21,016 nucleotides of DNA from JBOGFC01 sp050742155 (GCA_050742155.1 JBOGFC010000136.1:1-21016), one strand, 5' to 3'; counted from the first letter of the stretch, positions 1 through 7,786 are shown. Translations and numbers: made by a program. The notes: generated by a model from the sequence alone, not told the origin.

Positions 1-14
1 GGGGGGAGGGAAGA

Positions 15-881
15 GTGACCAGTCGTCCGCACGTGGTCATCCTGACCGGCATGTCCGGGGCCGGGAAGTCGGCCGCCGCCGACGTGCTGGAGGACGTCGG
101 GTACTTCGTGGTGGACAACCTGCCGGCCGGGCTCATCGGGCAGGTGGTGGATCTCTCCGATGTGGCCGACCGCTCCCGCAGCCGCCTGGCGGTGGTGGTG
201 GATGCCCGGGGCGGCTCCTCGTTCGAGACCGACCTGGAGCGGGCCATGCTGGGCCTGGATGGGCAAGGGGTGGCGACCACGCTGGTCTTCTTGGACGCCG
301 ACGACCAGACGCTGGTACGCCGCTACGAGGAGAACCGCCGCCCCCACCCGATGCAGGAGGGGACCCTGGCCGACTCGATTGCCACCGAACGGAAGCTGCT
401 CGAGATGCTGCGGGGGGAGGCCGACGTGGTGGTGGACACCAGCGAGCTCAACGTGCACGAGCTGCGGGACGTGCTCCTCGAGGCGTTCCCCGAGGACCGC
501 ACCCCCCGGCCGATGCGGGTGGCGGTGAGCTCCTTCGGCTTCAAGCACGGCACCCCGCGGGACGTCGACCTGCTGCTCGACTGCCGGTTCCTTCCCAATC
601 CCCACTGGCAGGACGACCTGCGGCCCCTCAGCGGTCGGGATCCCGAGGTGCGGGACTACGTCTTGTCCAACGAGGATTCCCGGGCCTTCCTGGGCAAGGT
701 GGAGGAGCTGCTGGACTTCCTGATTCCCCGCTTCGAGGCCGAGGGGAAGGCCTACCTGTCCATCGGGATCGGTTGCACCGGTGGCCGGCACCGCTCGGTG
801 GTCCTGGCCGAGGAGCTGGGCCGTTGGCTGGAGAAACAGGGGATCTCGGCCACCGTCAGGCACCGGGACGCCGGTCGATGA
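15..881 (+). CDS. rapZ: RNase adapter / nucleotide-binding protein RapZ
   Basis: This is a RapZ (YvcJ) family P-loop protein of 288 aa, the usual family length. The Walker A motif is at about residues 12-19 (GMSGAGKS). The C-terminal domain carries the signature GIGCTGGRHRSV at about residues 250-261, which is characteristic of the family. RapZ binds nucleotides and, in Enterobacteria, controls glucosamine-6-phosphate synthase through small RNAs. In Actinobacteria its target is less clear. The GTG at 15 is preceded by a purine-rich GGGAGGGAAGA, a good ribosome-binding site, and places the P-loop at the normal distance from the N-terminus. The frame is open to the window edge, so a slightly longer protein cannot be excluded. 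The stop overlaps the yvcK start as ATGA, so translation is probably coupled. This is the first visible gene of the operon. Confidence 0.95.
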   Translation: MTSRPHVVILTGMSGAGKSAAADVLEDVGYFVVDNLPAGLIGQVVDLSDVADRSRSRLAVVVDARGGSSFETDLERAMLGLDGQGVATTLVFLDADDQTLVRRYEENRRPHPMQEGTLADSIATERKLLEMLRGEADVVVDTSELNVHELRDVLLEAFPEDRTPRPMRVAVSSFGFKHGTPRDVDLLLDCRFLPNPHWQDDLRPLSGRDPEVRDYVLSNEDSRAFLGKVEELLDFLIPRFEAEGKAYLSIGIGCTGGRHRSVVLAEELGRWLEKQGISATVRHRDAGR

Positions 882-1849
882 CGGTGGTGACCACCGAGGT
901 GGAGCCGCAGCTCAGCCCGACCGACCTGGGCTGGAGTGGGCCGAGGGTGGTGGCCGTCGGGGGGGGCCACGGGCTGGCCCAGCTCCTCGAGGCCGTCCAG
1001 CAATACGCCGGAGAGATCTCGGCCGTGGTCACCGTGGCCGACGATGGGGGCTCCTCCGGCCGCCTCACCTCGGTGCTGGAGATCCCTCCCCCCGGCGACC
1101 TGCGCCGCTGCCTGCTGGCCCTCAGCCCCGAGCCCACCGTGTGGCGGGAGCTCTTCGCTTACCGCTTCGAGGAGGGCGACGTGGCCGGCCACTCGCTGGG
1201 CAACCTCCTCCTGGCGGCTCTCACCGAGATCCTGGGCGACTTCGAGTCGGCCCTGCGGGCGGCCGGGGGCTACCTCCGCTCGCTGGGCAAGGTCATCCCG
1301 GTGGCCCGCCGCTCCCTGCACCTCCAGGCGGTCATCGATGGCCGGATGGTGGAGGGCCAGGAGACCATCACCAAGGCCCGGGGGCGGGTGAGCTCCCTCT
1401 CGCTGGTGCCGGACGACGAGCCGGCCAACCCGGCCGCCCTGGCGGCCATCACGGCCGCCGACCAGATCGTCATCGGCCCAGGCAGCCTCTACACCTCGGT
1501 CCTCTCGGCGCTGATCGTGCCCGGCCTCACCGAGGCCATCAACGAGTCGCCCGGCCAGGTGCTCTACGTCTGCAACCTGATCACCCAGGACGGCGAGACC
1601 CTCGGCATGAGCGCCCTCGACCACGTGGAGGCCCTCCGTACCATCAGCGGTTTGGCCGCTCCCGCCGCCATCCTCGTCAACGGCGGGGAGGTGGCCGTCC
1701 CCGAACCGCTGGGGGTGGTGACGGTCGACCGGGAGGCCCTGGAGGCGTCGGGCAGCAAGGTGATCGTGGCCGACCTGGTCGACCGCCGAGTCCCCTGGCC
1801 CGAGCACGATCCCATCCGCCTGGGAGAGGTGCTGGCACGTCTGGTGTGA
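878..1849 (+). CDS. yvcK: Gluconeogenesis factor YvcK (CofD-like / UPF0052)
   Basis: This 323-aa cytoplasmic protein is of the YvcK/YbhK family, a CofD-like Rossmann fold. The glycine-rich VVAVGGGHGLAQLL near residues 24-37 and the motif VVTVADDGGSSGRL near residue 52 are hallmark sequences, as is the downstream GDLRRCLLAL. Family members bind UDP-sugars and are needed for growth on gluconeogenic carbon sources and for normal peptidoglycan synthesis. I chose ATG 878 because it overlaps the rapZ stop (ATGA) and gives the normal length. A longer in-frame version from a TTG at 773 would only read through the end of rapZ. The stop overlaps the pgk ATG as TGATG. In most Actinobacteria whiA follows yvcK, and here it does not. 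Confidence 0.93.
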   Translation: MTVVTTEVEPQLSPTDLGWSGPRVVAVGGGHGLAQLLEAVQQYAGEISAVVTVADDGGSSGRLTSVLEIPPPGDLRRCLLALSPEPTVWRELFAYRFEEGDVAGHSLGNLLLAALTEILGDFESALRAAGGYLRSLGKVIPVARRSLHLQAVIDGRMVEGQETITKARGRVSSLSLVPDDEPANPAALAAITAADQIVIGPGSLYTSVLSALIVPGLTEAINESPGQVLYVCNLITQDGETLGMSALDHVEALRTISGLAAPAAILVNGGEVAVPEPLGVVTVDREALEASGSKVIVADLVDRRVPWPEHDPIRLGEVLARLV

Positions 1850-3039
1850 TGCACCCCTTCCTCACCATCGACGACCTGGAGCTGGATGGCCGGCGGGTGC
1901 TACTCCGGGCCGACCTCAACGTGCCCCTGCAGGACGGCCAGGTGGAGGACGACTTCCGGATCAAGGCCAGCGTGCCCGCCCTCGAGCGGCTCCGAGAGAG
2001 CGGGGCCACCGTGGTGGTGTGCAGCCACCTGGGCCGTCCCCAAGGCCCCGACCCGGCGCTCTCGCTGAGGCCGGTGGCGGAGCGGCTGAGCGAGTTGGCC
2101 GGCGTGAGAGTCGAGATGATGGACGAGGTGGTGGGACCGGCGGTGGAGAGGACGGTGGGGGAGGCCGGGCCGGGTGAGGTCCTCATGCTGGAGAACACCC
2201 GCTTCGAGCCAGGTGAGACCGGCAATGACCCGGAGCTGTCCGACCGCCTGGCCCGGTTGGCCGACTGCTTTGTGCTGGATGCCTTCGGCTCGGCCCACCG
2301 GGCACACGCCTCCACGGTAGGAGTGGCCGAGCGGATCCGTTCGGCGGCCGGTCCTCTGGTGGTGCAGGAGGTCGAGGCGCTCTCCCGCTTCTTGGGGGAA
2401 CCGGAGCGTCCCTACATCATGGTGCTGGGGGGGGCCAAGGTCTCCGACAAGCTCGGGGTCATGAGAGCGGTGCTTCCCCAGGTGGACGCCCTGCTGGTGG
2501 GGGGTGCGATGTGCTTCACCCTGCTGCGGGCGGAAGGCTACGGGGTAGGGGAGTCTCTCGTCGAGGAGGATCGGATCGGCCAGGTTCGGGAGCTGCTCGA
2601 GGGGGAGCACGGTGACCGGATCATCCTCCCCGAGGACTTCGTAGTGGCCGACCGGATGGCCGAGGACGCCCCGACAGGGGTGGTCCCGGCCACCGACCTG
2701 CCGGACGAGGGGGTGGGGCTGGACATCGGTCCCGACACCGCCGGGCGCTTCGCCCGGGTGGCCGGTGCGGCCGAGAGCCTCTTTTGGAACGGCCCCATGG
2801 GCGTCTTCGAGTGGGAGCCGTTCCGGGCCGGCACCGAGCTGGTGGCCACGGGAGTGGCCGGGAGCCGGGGGTTCACCGTGGCGGGCGGGGGTGACACGAT
2901 CGCCGCGCTGCGCCTCCTGGGGAAGGAGAAGGAGCTCTCCCATCTCTCCACCGGAGGAGGGGCCGGCTTGGAGTTCCTGGAAGGGAAGACCCTGCCCGGA
3001 CTGGCGGCCCTCGAGAAATGGTCACCTCGTGGCTCGTAA
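1849..3039 (+). CDS. pgk: Phosphoglycerate kinase
   Basis: Phosphoglycerate kinase (396 aa, normal size) interconverts 1,3-bisphosphoglycerate + ADP and 3-phosphoglycerate + ATP in cytosolic glycolysis. Visible motifs, in order, are the N-domain substrate loop (RADLNVPL), the SHLGRP loop, ENTRFEPGE, DAFGSAHRAHAS, the nucleotide-domain GGAKVSDKLGV, the FWNGPMGVFE loop and the C-terminal GGGDT and STGGGAGLEFLEG motifs. All key segments are intact. The ATG at 1849 overlaps the yvcK stop (TGATG), and the gene overlaps tpiA by 11 bp at its 3' end, so the gene is tightly embedded in the operon. gap normally precedes pgk in this cluster and is missing. Confidence 0.97.
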   Translation: MHPFLTIDDLELDGRRVLLRADLNVPLQDGQVEDDFRIKASVPALERLRESGATVVVCSHLGRPQGPDPALSLRPVAERLSELAGVRVEMMDEVVGPAVERTVGEAGPGEVLMLENTRFEPGETGNDPELSDRLARLADCFVLDAFGSAHRAHASTVGVAERIRSAAGPLVVQEVEALSRFLGEPERPYIMVLGGAKVSDKLGVMRAVLPQVDALLVGGAMCFTLLRAEGYGVGESLVEEDRIGQVRELLEGEHGDRIILPEDFVVADRMAEDAPTGVVPATDLPDEGVGLDIGPDTAGRFARVAGAAESLFWNGPMGVFEWEPFRAGTELVATGVAGSRGFTVAGGGDTIAALRLLGKEKELSHLSTGGGAGLEFLEGKTLPGLAALEKWSPRGS

Positions 3040-3796
3040 GAAGCTGATCGTCGGCAACTGGAAGATGAACGGCCACCACCTGGAGGCCATCCAGAGGGTG
3101 CAGAAGCTCCACTACCGCCTCGGCCCGGCCGACCTCGACCGGGTGGAGGTGGTGGTGGCCCCGCCCTTTACCTCCCTTCGCTCGGTGCAGACGGTGATCG
3201 AGGCCGACCACATGCGGATCGGGCTGGGCGCCCAGGACGTGCACTGGGAGGACCAGGGCGCCTACACCGGCGAGGTCTCAGCGGTGATGCTGGCCAAGCT
3301 GGGAGTGGCCCACGTCATCTGCGGCCACTCCGAGCGTCGGCAGCTGCTCGGCGAGACCGACCAGACGGTCAATCTCAAGCTGCAGGCGGTCCTCCGCCAC
3401 CGGCTGGCCCCCATCCTCTGCGTGGGGGAGACCCTGGAGGAGCGGGAGGCGGAGAGCACGGCTGAGCGGGTCACCTCCCAGGTGCGGCTCGGCCTGCAAG
3501 GGGTCCACCAGAAGGACCTACCTTCCGTGTCGGTGGCCTACGAGCCCATCTGGGCGATCGGCACCGGCCGCCACGCGGCGCCCGACGACGCGGGGGCGGT
3601 GGCGGGGAAGGTCAGGGCCGTGCTCCGGGAGGGCTGGGGCGAGGCGGCCGATCAGGTGCGCATCCTCTACGGAGGGTCGGTCGATGCCGGCAACATCGCC
3701 GGATTCATGGCCAAACGGGAGATCGACGGCGCCCTGGTGGGAGGCGCCTCGCTCGACCCCGACGGCTTCGCGGCGGTAATCCGCTACTGGGTGTAG
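3029..3796 (+). CDS. tpiA: Triosephosphate isomerase
   Basis: Triosephosphate isomerase (255 aa) interconverts dihydroxyacetone phosphate and glyceraldehyde 3-phosphate. The N-terminal VGNWKMN carries the catalytic Lys, CGHSERR the catalytic His, and AYEPIWAIGTG the catalytic Glu plus the mobile loop 6. LYGGSV and GALVGGASL are the phosphate-binding motifs near the C-terminus. The GTG at 3029 lies inside the last codons of pgk (11-bp overlap) and gives the canonical N-terminus. A longer in-frame reading would only be pgk read in another frame. The gene is translationally coupled to pgk, and a 112-bp gap follows before secG. Confidence 0.97.
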   Translation: MARKKLIVGNWKMNGHHLEAIQRVQKLHYRLGPADLDRVEVVVAPPFTSLRSVQTVIEADHMRIGLGAQDVHWEDQGAYTGEVSAVMLAKLGVAHVICGHSERRQLLGETDQTVNLKLQAVLRHRLAPILCVGETLEEREAESTAERVTSQVRLGLQGVHQKDLPSVSVAYEPIWAIGTGRHAAPDDAGAVAGKVRAVLREGWGEAADQVRILYGGSVDAGNIAGFMAKREIDGALVGGASLDPDGFAAVIRYWV

Positions 3797-3823
3797 GTCT
3801 CCCGAGCGAACCTAAGGCTTGGC

Positions 3824-3840
3824 TGTACCGAAACGGTACA
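3824..3840. promoter_or_regulatory. Perfect inverted repeat in the tpiA-secG gap
   Basis: TGTACCGAAACGGTACA is a perfect palindrome with 7-bp arms and a 3-nt centre. It sits 27 bp after the tpiA stop and about 70 bp before the secG start. A weak -10-like TAAGAT follows at 3868-3873, with no convincing -35. The repeat has no T-tract, so it is more likely an operator than a terminator. This is inference from symmetry and position only. Confidence 0.4.
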
Positions 3841-3908
3841 AGTCTGCCCAAGGAAAGGGTGCCCGGCTAAGATTCCCCGCGTTCCCCCCGAGAGGCGAGG
3901 TATCGATC

Positions 3909-4148
3909 GTGGTCTGGGTGCGAGGCGCCATCATCGCGGTGCACGTGATCGTCTCGTTGCTGCTCATCCTGCTCATCCTGCTGCACGCGGGGCGGGGCGG
4001 CGGCATCTCCGACATGTTCGGGGGAGGTATCGGCCCAAGCGGGCTGTCCGGCTCGACCGTGGTGGAGCGGAACCTCGATCGCATCACCGTGGCGGTGGGC
4101 CTGCTCTTCGGCCTCACCACCCTCGTCCTGGCCTGGCTGCTGCGCTGA
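3909..4148 (+). CDS. secG: Preprotein translocase subunit SecG
   Basis: SecG is a small membrane subunit of the SecYEG protein-export channel. The 79-aa product has two hydrophobic segments, about residues 5-22 (AIIAVHVIVSLLLILLIL) and about 60-78. Between them is the conserved cytoplasmic loop HAGRGGGISDMFGGG, which is diagnostic for SecG. I chose GTG 3909 because GAGGCGAGG ends 8 bp upstream as a ribosome-binding site and the first helix then begins at the normal place. An in-frame start at 3819 would add about 30 charged residues that the family lacks. It follows tpiA, as in many actinobacterial genomes. Confidence 0.9.
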   Translation: MVWVRGAIIAVHVIVSLLLILLILLHAGRGGGISDMFGGGIGPSGLSGSTVVERNLDRITVAVGLLFGLTTLVLAWLLR

Positions 4149-4183
4149 TCGGTCGTCGGCGCCGGCTGGTACCGCTGGCCGCC

Positions 4184-5965
4184 ATGGCGCTCCTGTTCCC
4201 AGCCTGCCTGAACCGGGCCGACGCTCCGCAGCAGACCGGCACCAGCGCGGCGCCGGCGTCGCCGCAGGCTTCTCCTACCCCGCCACCCACCACCGCCACC
4301 ACCACCGAGCCCGGGACCCCTCGCGGCGGGGAAGCGATCCTGGGGGCGGCCCTGGAGCCCTCCTCCCTCAACCCCTTCCTGGAGGAGACGGCCGCCGACC
4401 CCACGCTCTCCCTGATCGGCCAGGCGGTCTGGGCGGGGGTGCAGACCATCGAGGCCGAAACCCTCGACTTCGTCCCCGAGGTGGTCACCGAGTTGCCCTC
4501 GGTGGAGAACGGGGGCCTGCAGCTCAACGACGACGGGACCATGACGGTGCGCTATCGGATCCGCCCGGAGGCGGTCTGGGAGGACGGGAGCCCCATCACC
4601 GGATCCGACTTCGAGTTCACCTATCAGACGATCATCAACCCCCGCAACTCCATCCGCAGCTCCTTGCGTCGGGCCTACCAGGCCATCGTGCCCGGCTCAT
4701 TGAAGGCGGAGCAGAAGAGCTTCGAGTACGTCCTGGCCGACCCCTCACTGGGTTACGAGTTTCTCTTCAACGTCATCCTGCCTCGCGCCCAGGTGGAGGG
4801 ATCCAGCTTCGCCCGTGACTGGCGGGAGACGATGTGGATGGCCGGCGGCCCATTCCGTTTCGTGGAGTGGAACAAGGGAGAGTCGATCGTCCTGGAGCGC
4901 AATCCCGAATACTGGAAGGAGGATCCGTCCACCGGGGACCGGCTCCCCTATCTGGAGGAGGTGGAGTTTCGCTTCATCCCCGACCCCCGCGAGCTGGTCG
5001 TGGCCTTCAAGAGGCGAGAGGTGGACTTGATCAATCCCCTCCCGCGACTCGACTTCATCGAGGAGCTGGCTGCCCTGGAAGGGGAGGGGGCCGATGTCCA
5101 GGTCCGGCAGGGGCCGGCCTGGGAGCACCTCAACTTCCAGTTCGGAGGGGGGCGGTTCCAGCGCAACCCCGAGTCGCTGAACCAGTACGTGGAGTACCGG
5201 CGCGCCATCGCCCACCTGGTCGATCGCTCGGCCATCGCCGAGTCGATCCTGCAAGGCTCGTTGGGCCCGCTCCACTCCTTTATCGACCTCTATTGGCCGG
5301 GAGCTTCCCAGGACGCCTGGTCCCGTTACCACCACGATCCCCGGCGGGCGAGGCAGCTCCTCGACCAGCTGGGCGAGGAGTTGGGGAGGGACTTCGCCGA
5401 GGAGCCGCCTCGGGCCGTTTTCACCACCACCAACGAGCCGGAACGGGTGCGGCTGGCCGAGATGCTGGTCCGTATGCTGGGCGAGGGAGGCATCGAGGTG
5501 ACCGTGGAGCTGGAGGAGCGGGCGGTGTTCTTCGGGAACTCGGTCGCCGAGGGGACCTGGGATATCGGGGAGTGGGCGTGGATCGCCCGCCAGGGCCGGG
5601 CCGGCCTGGTCCGCAGCCTGCAGGAGCTCTTCTACCTACGGCCTCCCAGCGGCCTCAATTACTACCGCTGGAGCGACCTCGGGGAACCGAACCCCGATGC
5701 CCGGCGGGCCCAGGAGATTCTGGCCGGGCTGGATACCGTGGTCGACGAGCAGGAGCTTCGCAGTCAGATCCTCGAAGTGGAGCGCATCCTGGCCGACCAG
5801 GTGGTGATCATCCCGCTCTATACGGAGCCCGACGTCGGAGTGGTGTGGGCGGACGAGATCGTCGGCTACCAGCACAACCCGACGGTGGCCGGGGATACCT
5901 GGAACATCGAGCACTGGTACCGTCCCGGCTTCGAGCGCCCCGACCTCCCCACCGGCGGAGGTTAG
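4184..5965 (+). CDS. ABC transporter substrate-binding lipoprotein, family 5 (peptide/nickel type)
   Basis: This 593-aa protein resembles the OppA/DppA family of extracytoplasmic solute receptors. Evidence includes GGEAILGAALEPSSLNPF near residue 47, a VRYRIRPEAVWEDGSPITGSDFEFTY-type segment, GPFRFVEWNKGESIVLERNP and a C-terminal VIIPLY...EHWYRP region. A Pro/Thr/Ala-rich linker (about residues 15-45) follows LLFPAC, a likely lipobox. From ATG 4184 the signal peptide is too short and lacks basic residues. The same frame is open upstream to a CTG at 4145 that overlaps the secG stop. That start would give IGRRRRLVPLAAMALLFPAC, a proper lipoprotein signal, so the true start may be that CTG. No permease or ATPase genes are adjacent, so the ligand is unknown. 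Confidence 0.85.
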   Translation: MALLFPACLNRADAPQQTGTSAAPASPQASPTPPPTTATTTEPGTPRGGEAILGAALEPSSLNPFLEETAADPTLSLIGQAVWAGVQTIEAETLDFVPEVVTELPSVENGGLQLNDDGTMTVRYRIRPEAVWEDGSPITGSDFEFTYQTIINPRNSIRSSLRRAYQAIVPGSLKAEQKSFEYVLADPSLGYEFLFNVILPRAQVEGSSFARDWRETMWMAGGPFRFVEWNKGESIVLERNPEYWKEDPSTGDRLPYLEEVEFRFIPDPRELVVAFKRREVDLINPLPRLDFIEELAALEGEGADVQVRQGPAWEHLNFQFGGGRFQRNPESLNQYVEYRRAIAHLVDRSAIAESILQGSLGPLHSFIDLYWPGASQDAWSRYHHDPRRARQLLDQLGEELGRDFAEEPPRAVFTTTNEPERVRLAEMLVRMLGEGGIEVTVELEERAVFFGNSVAEGTWDIGEWAWIARQGRAGLVRSLQELFYLRPPSGLNYYRWSDLGEPNPDARRAQEILAGLDTVVDEQELRSQILEVERILADQVVIIPLYTEPDVGVVWADEIVGYQHNPTVAGDTWNIEHWYRPGFERPDLPTGGG

Positions 5966-5977
5966 GGCCGTTCCTCT

Positions 5978-6031
5978 CCCTCCCCCTTCGGGGGAGGGCC
6001 GCTCCCGTCTCCCTCCCCCTTCGGGGGAGGG
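5978..6031. repeat. Two tandem identical GC-rich hairpins (possible terminator or REP-like element)
   Basis: Two 21-nt copies (5978-5998 and 6011-6031) each form a perfect 9-bp stem, CCCTCCCCC with GGGGGAGGG, closed by a UUC loop. They are 33 bp apart start to start, with a shared CTC/GTCT-type flank. They lie right after the substrate-binding protein stop and just before tRNA-Leu. No U-tract follows. They may end transcription of the operon, or be a dispersed intergenic repeat of this genome. Tandem identity favours a mobile or REP-like origin. Confidence 0.6.
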
Positions 6032-6044
6032 TTGGGGAGGGGGG

Positions 6045-6050
6045 TATACT
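6045..6050 (+). promoter_or_regulatory. Probable -10 box of tRNA-Leu
   Basis: TATACT matches the -10 consensus at five of six positions and ends 12 bp before the first tRNA base, so transcription would start just upstream of the mature 5' end. No clear -35 is visible because the upstream sequence is the GC-rich hairpin pair. Confidence 0.5.
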
Positions 6051-6062
6051 CGATCCCATCCT

Positions 6063-6146
6063 GTCGGAGTGGCGGAATAGGCAGACGCGCTAGGTTGAGG
6101 GCCTAGTCCCCGAAAGGGGGTGGGAGTTCAAGTCTCCCCTCCGACA
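6063..6146 (+). tRNA. tRNA-Leu (anticodon GAG)
   Basis: An 84-nt class II tRNA can be folded by eye. Acceptor GTCGGAG pairs with CTCCGAC (6139-6145) and A6146 is the discriminator. The D stem is GCG/CGC. The anticodon stem CTAGG/CCTAG holds the loop TTGAGGG, giving anticodon GAG. The long variable arm CCCC-GAAA-GGGG is typical of Leu. The T stem GGGAG/CTCCC has the loop TTCAAGT. CCA is not encoded. The last 19 nt overlap, antisense, the 3' end of the downstream recombinase gene. The 3' acceptor strand is the attachment core repeated three more times in the window. Confidence 0.96.
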
Positions 6147-7786
6147 CACTCGTTAGTACACGCGCCCACCTGGGGCGCGCCGGCACTGACCAGGACCGTT
6201 CCGCTGGGCTCGTAGGTCAGGTTCACCCCCAGCTCGGCATAGACGGCCCGCTTGTCCTCGGGGTCGGCGTCGGCCAGTACGGTGGTGATCTCCTTCAAGC
6301 GGCCGACCAGGGCCCGGACCTCGTTCTTGGTCAGCTTGCGAGAGGTGGGCACGCGGCCCAGGTCGTGCTCGATGGCGCTGCGTTCCTGTTCGACCTCGGC
6401 GATCCAGTCGGCCACCACCGTGACGTTCGGGTTGTATTCCAGCGCCGCCCGATACTTGGCGAGCTTGCCCTCGCATTCCTTCAACCTGCGACGCAGCTCT
6501 AGCTGGCGGGCCTCGTCGTCGCTGCTCGAGGCCCGGCTGGCCGCCGCCAGCGCCTCGCAGGTCGAGTCGAGGTGTTGGTCATCGAACAGGTGGGCCAGCC
6601 ACCGGTCGAGAGCCGGGAGGATGGCCTCTTCTCGCACGTAGACGGTCTTGGCGTGCTGCTTCTCGGTGACGGCGTACTCGGCGGGGAACTTGCAGCGGTA
6701 GTAGGGGCGGCCGTGGTTCTGCGAGCCCTGCATGCGCCGCCCACAGATCCCACAGCGCACCATGCCGGAGAGCACGTAGGGGCGCTTGGTCTTCTCCCGC
6801 CGAACGGGGACTCGCTGGGCTCCGCGGAATACTTTCTGTACGGCATGGAAAGTGTTGGTGTCGACCAAGGGCGAGTGGGTCGGGCGCTCGGACCAGATCC
6901 ACTGGCCGGGAGGGTTCCAACGCATCCTGGTCTCGTGGCCGAGGGCCACGTCCTCCACGTTGACCAGAACCTCCTCTCGCCGCTGGCGGTTCCATACCTG
7001 GTGGCCGGTGTAGCGGGGGTTCTGCAGGATGGCTCGCACGGCCAGCTTCGACCAGGCACCGCCCGAGCCCTGCCGGTGGGGGTTGCGGACCGGGTCGTGG
7101 GCGGAGGGGGAGAGGATGCCGTCGCGGGTCAGCCCTTCAGCGATGGCGTAGAGGCCCCGACCGGAAAGGAACTCAGTGAAGATGCGCTGCACCACTGGAG
7201 CAGCGACCGGGTCCGGTTCGAGACGGTGCAGTCGTTGCCCTGAAGCCGCTTTGGCGGGGTTGGGGTGCGGTCCAGCGTTCGCCAGCCGATAGCCGTAGGG
7301 AGGGCGTCCGCCGAGGAAGCGCCCCTCGATGGCAGCCTGGGCGGCCATGGCTGTTCGGACGCGGGTCTTGATCCGGTTGCGCTCGCCTTTGCTCATCCCT
7401 CCGTAGAGGCTCATGACGATCTCGTGGGCATCCGAGCCGGGGTCGACGGGTCCTCCCACCTCGGGGACCCAAAGCTCTACGCCGTAATGCACGAGGACGG
7501 GGAAAGTGAGCCCGAACTGGTTGCCGTAGAAGGCCCGCTGCGGCTCGCCTACCACCACCGCCTCAAAGCCCCGTTCCGGGTCCGAGAGGGCCTGGAGTAG
7601 CCGGGAGGCCTGTGGACGCCGGGACCAGGGCAGGGAGCGGGACTGGCCCACGTCGAAGAACTCGGTGACGATCTCCCCGCCCTGGGGTTCGATCAGCTGG
7701 CGAGCCCGGGCCAGCTGCCAGTTGCGGGAGGACTCGGGGTCTTGTTGGTCTTCGGTGGAAACCCGCCCGTAGAAGCCGAAGCGCAT
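6128..7786 (-). CDS. Large serine recombinase (integrase) of element 1, intact
   Basis: This 552-aa large serine recombinase starts MRFGFYGRVSTEDQQ, with the nucleophile Ser in GRVST. The resolvase catalytic domain (about 1-150, including GGMSKGERNRIKTR) is followed by a recombinase domain (about 165-300, with NPRYTGHQVWNRQRR). A zinc ribbon near 340-390 has CGIC...YYRC and a conserved His in place of a fourth Cys. A long charged coiled coil comes last. ATG 7786 is preferred over the adjacent GTG 7789 because it matches the second copy and overlaps the upstream small gene's stop as TGATG. The 3' end runs into tRNA-Leu on the opposite strand. The last residues, VGGET, and the stop are encoded by the antisense of the acceptor and T-arm. 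It probably integrates and excises element 1. Its close paralogue at 12156-13839 is frameshifted. Confidence 0.92.
   Translation of the reverse strand: MRFGFYGRVSTEDQQDPESSRNWQLARARQLIEPQGGEIVTEFFDVGQSRSLPWSRRPQASRLLQALSDPERGFEAVVVGEPQRAFYGNQFGLTFPVLVHYGVELWVPEVGGPVDPGSDAHEIVMSLYGGMSKGERNRIKTRVRTAMAAQAAIEGRFLGGRPPYGYRLANAGPHPNPAKAASGQRLHRLEPDPVAAPVVQRIFTEFLSGRGLYAIAEGLTRDGILSPSAHDPVRNPHRQGSGGAWSKLAVRAILQNPRYTGHQVWNRQRREEVLVNVEDVALGHETRMRWNPPGQWIWSERPTHSPLVDTNTFHAVQKVFRGAQRVPVRREKTKRPYVLSGMVRCGICGRRMQGSQNHGRPYYRCKFPAEYAVTEKQHAKTVYVREEAILPALDRWLAHLFDDQHLDSTCEALAAASRASSSDDEARQLELRRRLKECEGKLAKYRAALEYNPNVTVVADWIAEVEQERSAIEHDLGRVPTSRKLTKNEVRALVGRLKEITTVLADADPEDKRAVYAELGVNLTYEPSGTVLVSAGAPQVGACTNECVGGET
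6139..6147. other. att1: attachment core in the tRNA-Leu 3' end
   Basis: CTCCGACAC is the acceptor-strand end of tRNA-Leu plus one base. The same 9-mer recurs at 12218, 17233 and 18331. To the left is the tRNA T-arm (host half-site). To the right is sequence encoding the recombinase C-terminus, similar to that right of the other copies. The position at a tRNA 3' end next to a recombinase gene is classic for an integration site. Confidence 0.8.
6161..6179. terminator. Hairpin just downstream of tRNA-Leu, supplied by the element
   Basis: CGCGCCC (6161-6167) and GGGCGCG (6173-6179) form a perfect 7-bp stem with a 5-nt loop, 14 bp after the tRNA discriminator base. No U-tract follows. It could stop tRNA transcription before it runs antisense into the recombinase gene. 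It lies inside the recombinase coding sequence, so codon constraint is an alternative explanation. Confidence 0.35.

Noticed and set aside
781..1848. Long plus-strand extension of the pgk frame back into yvcK and rapZ
   Set aside because: The translated sequence is Gly/Pro/Arg-rich shadow of yvcK. The canonical pgk start is at 1849.
4834..6093. Long plus-strand frame inside the substrate-binding protein gene
   Set aside because: Composition is Gly/Pro/Arg-rich with no domain, and it overlaps a well-supported gene in another frame and the tRNA.
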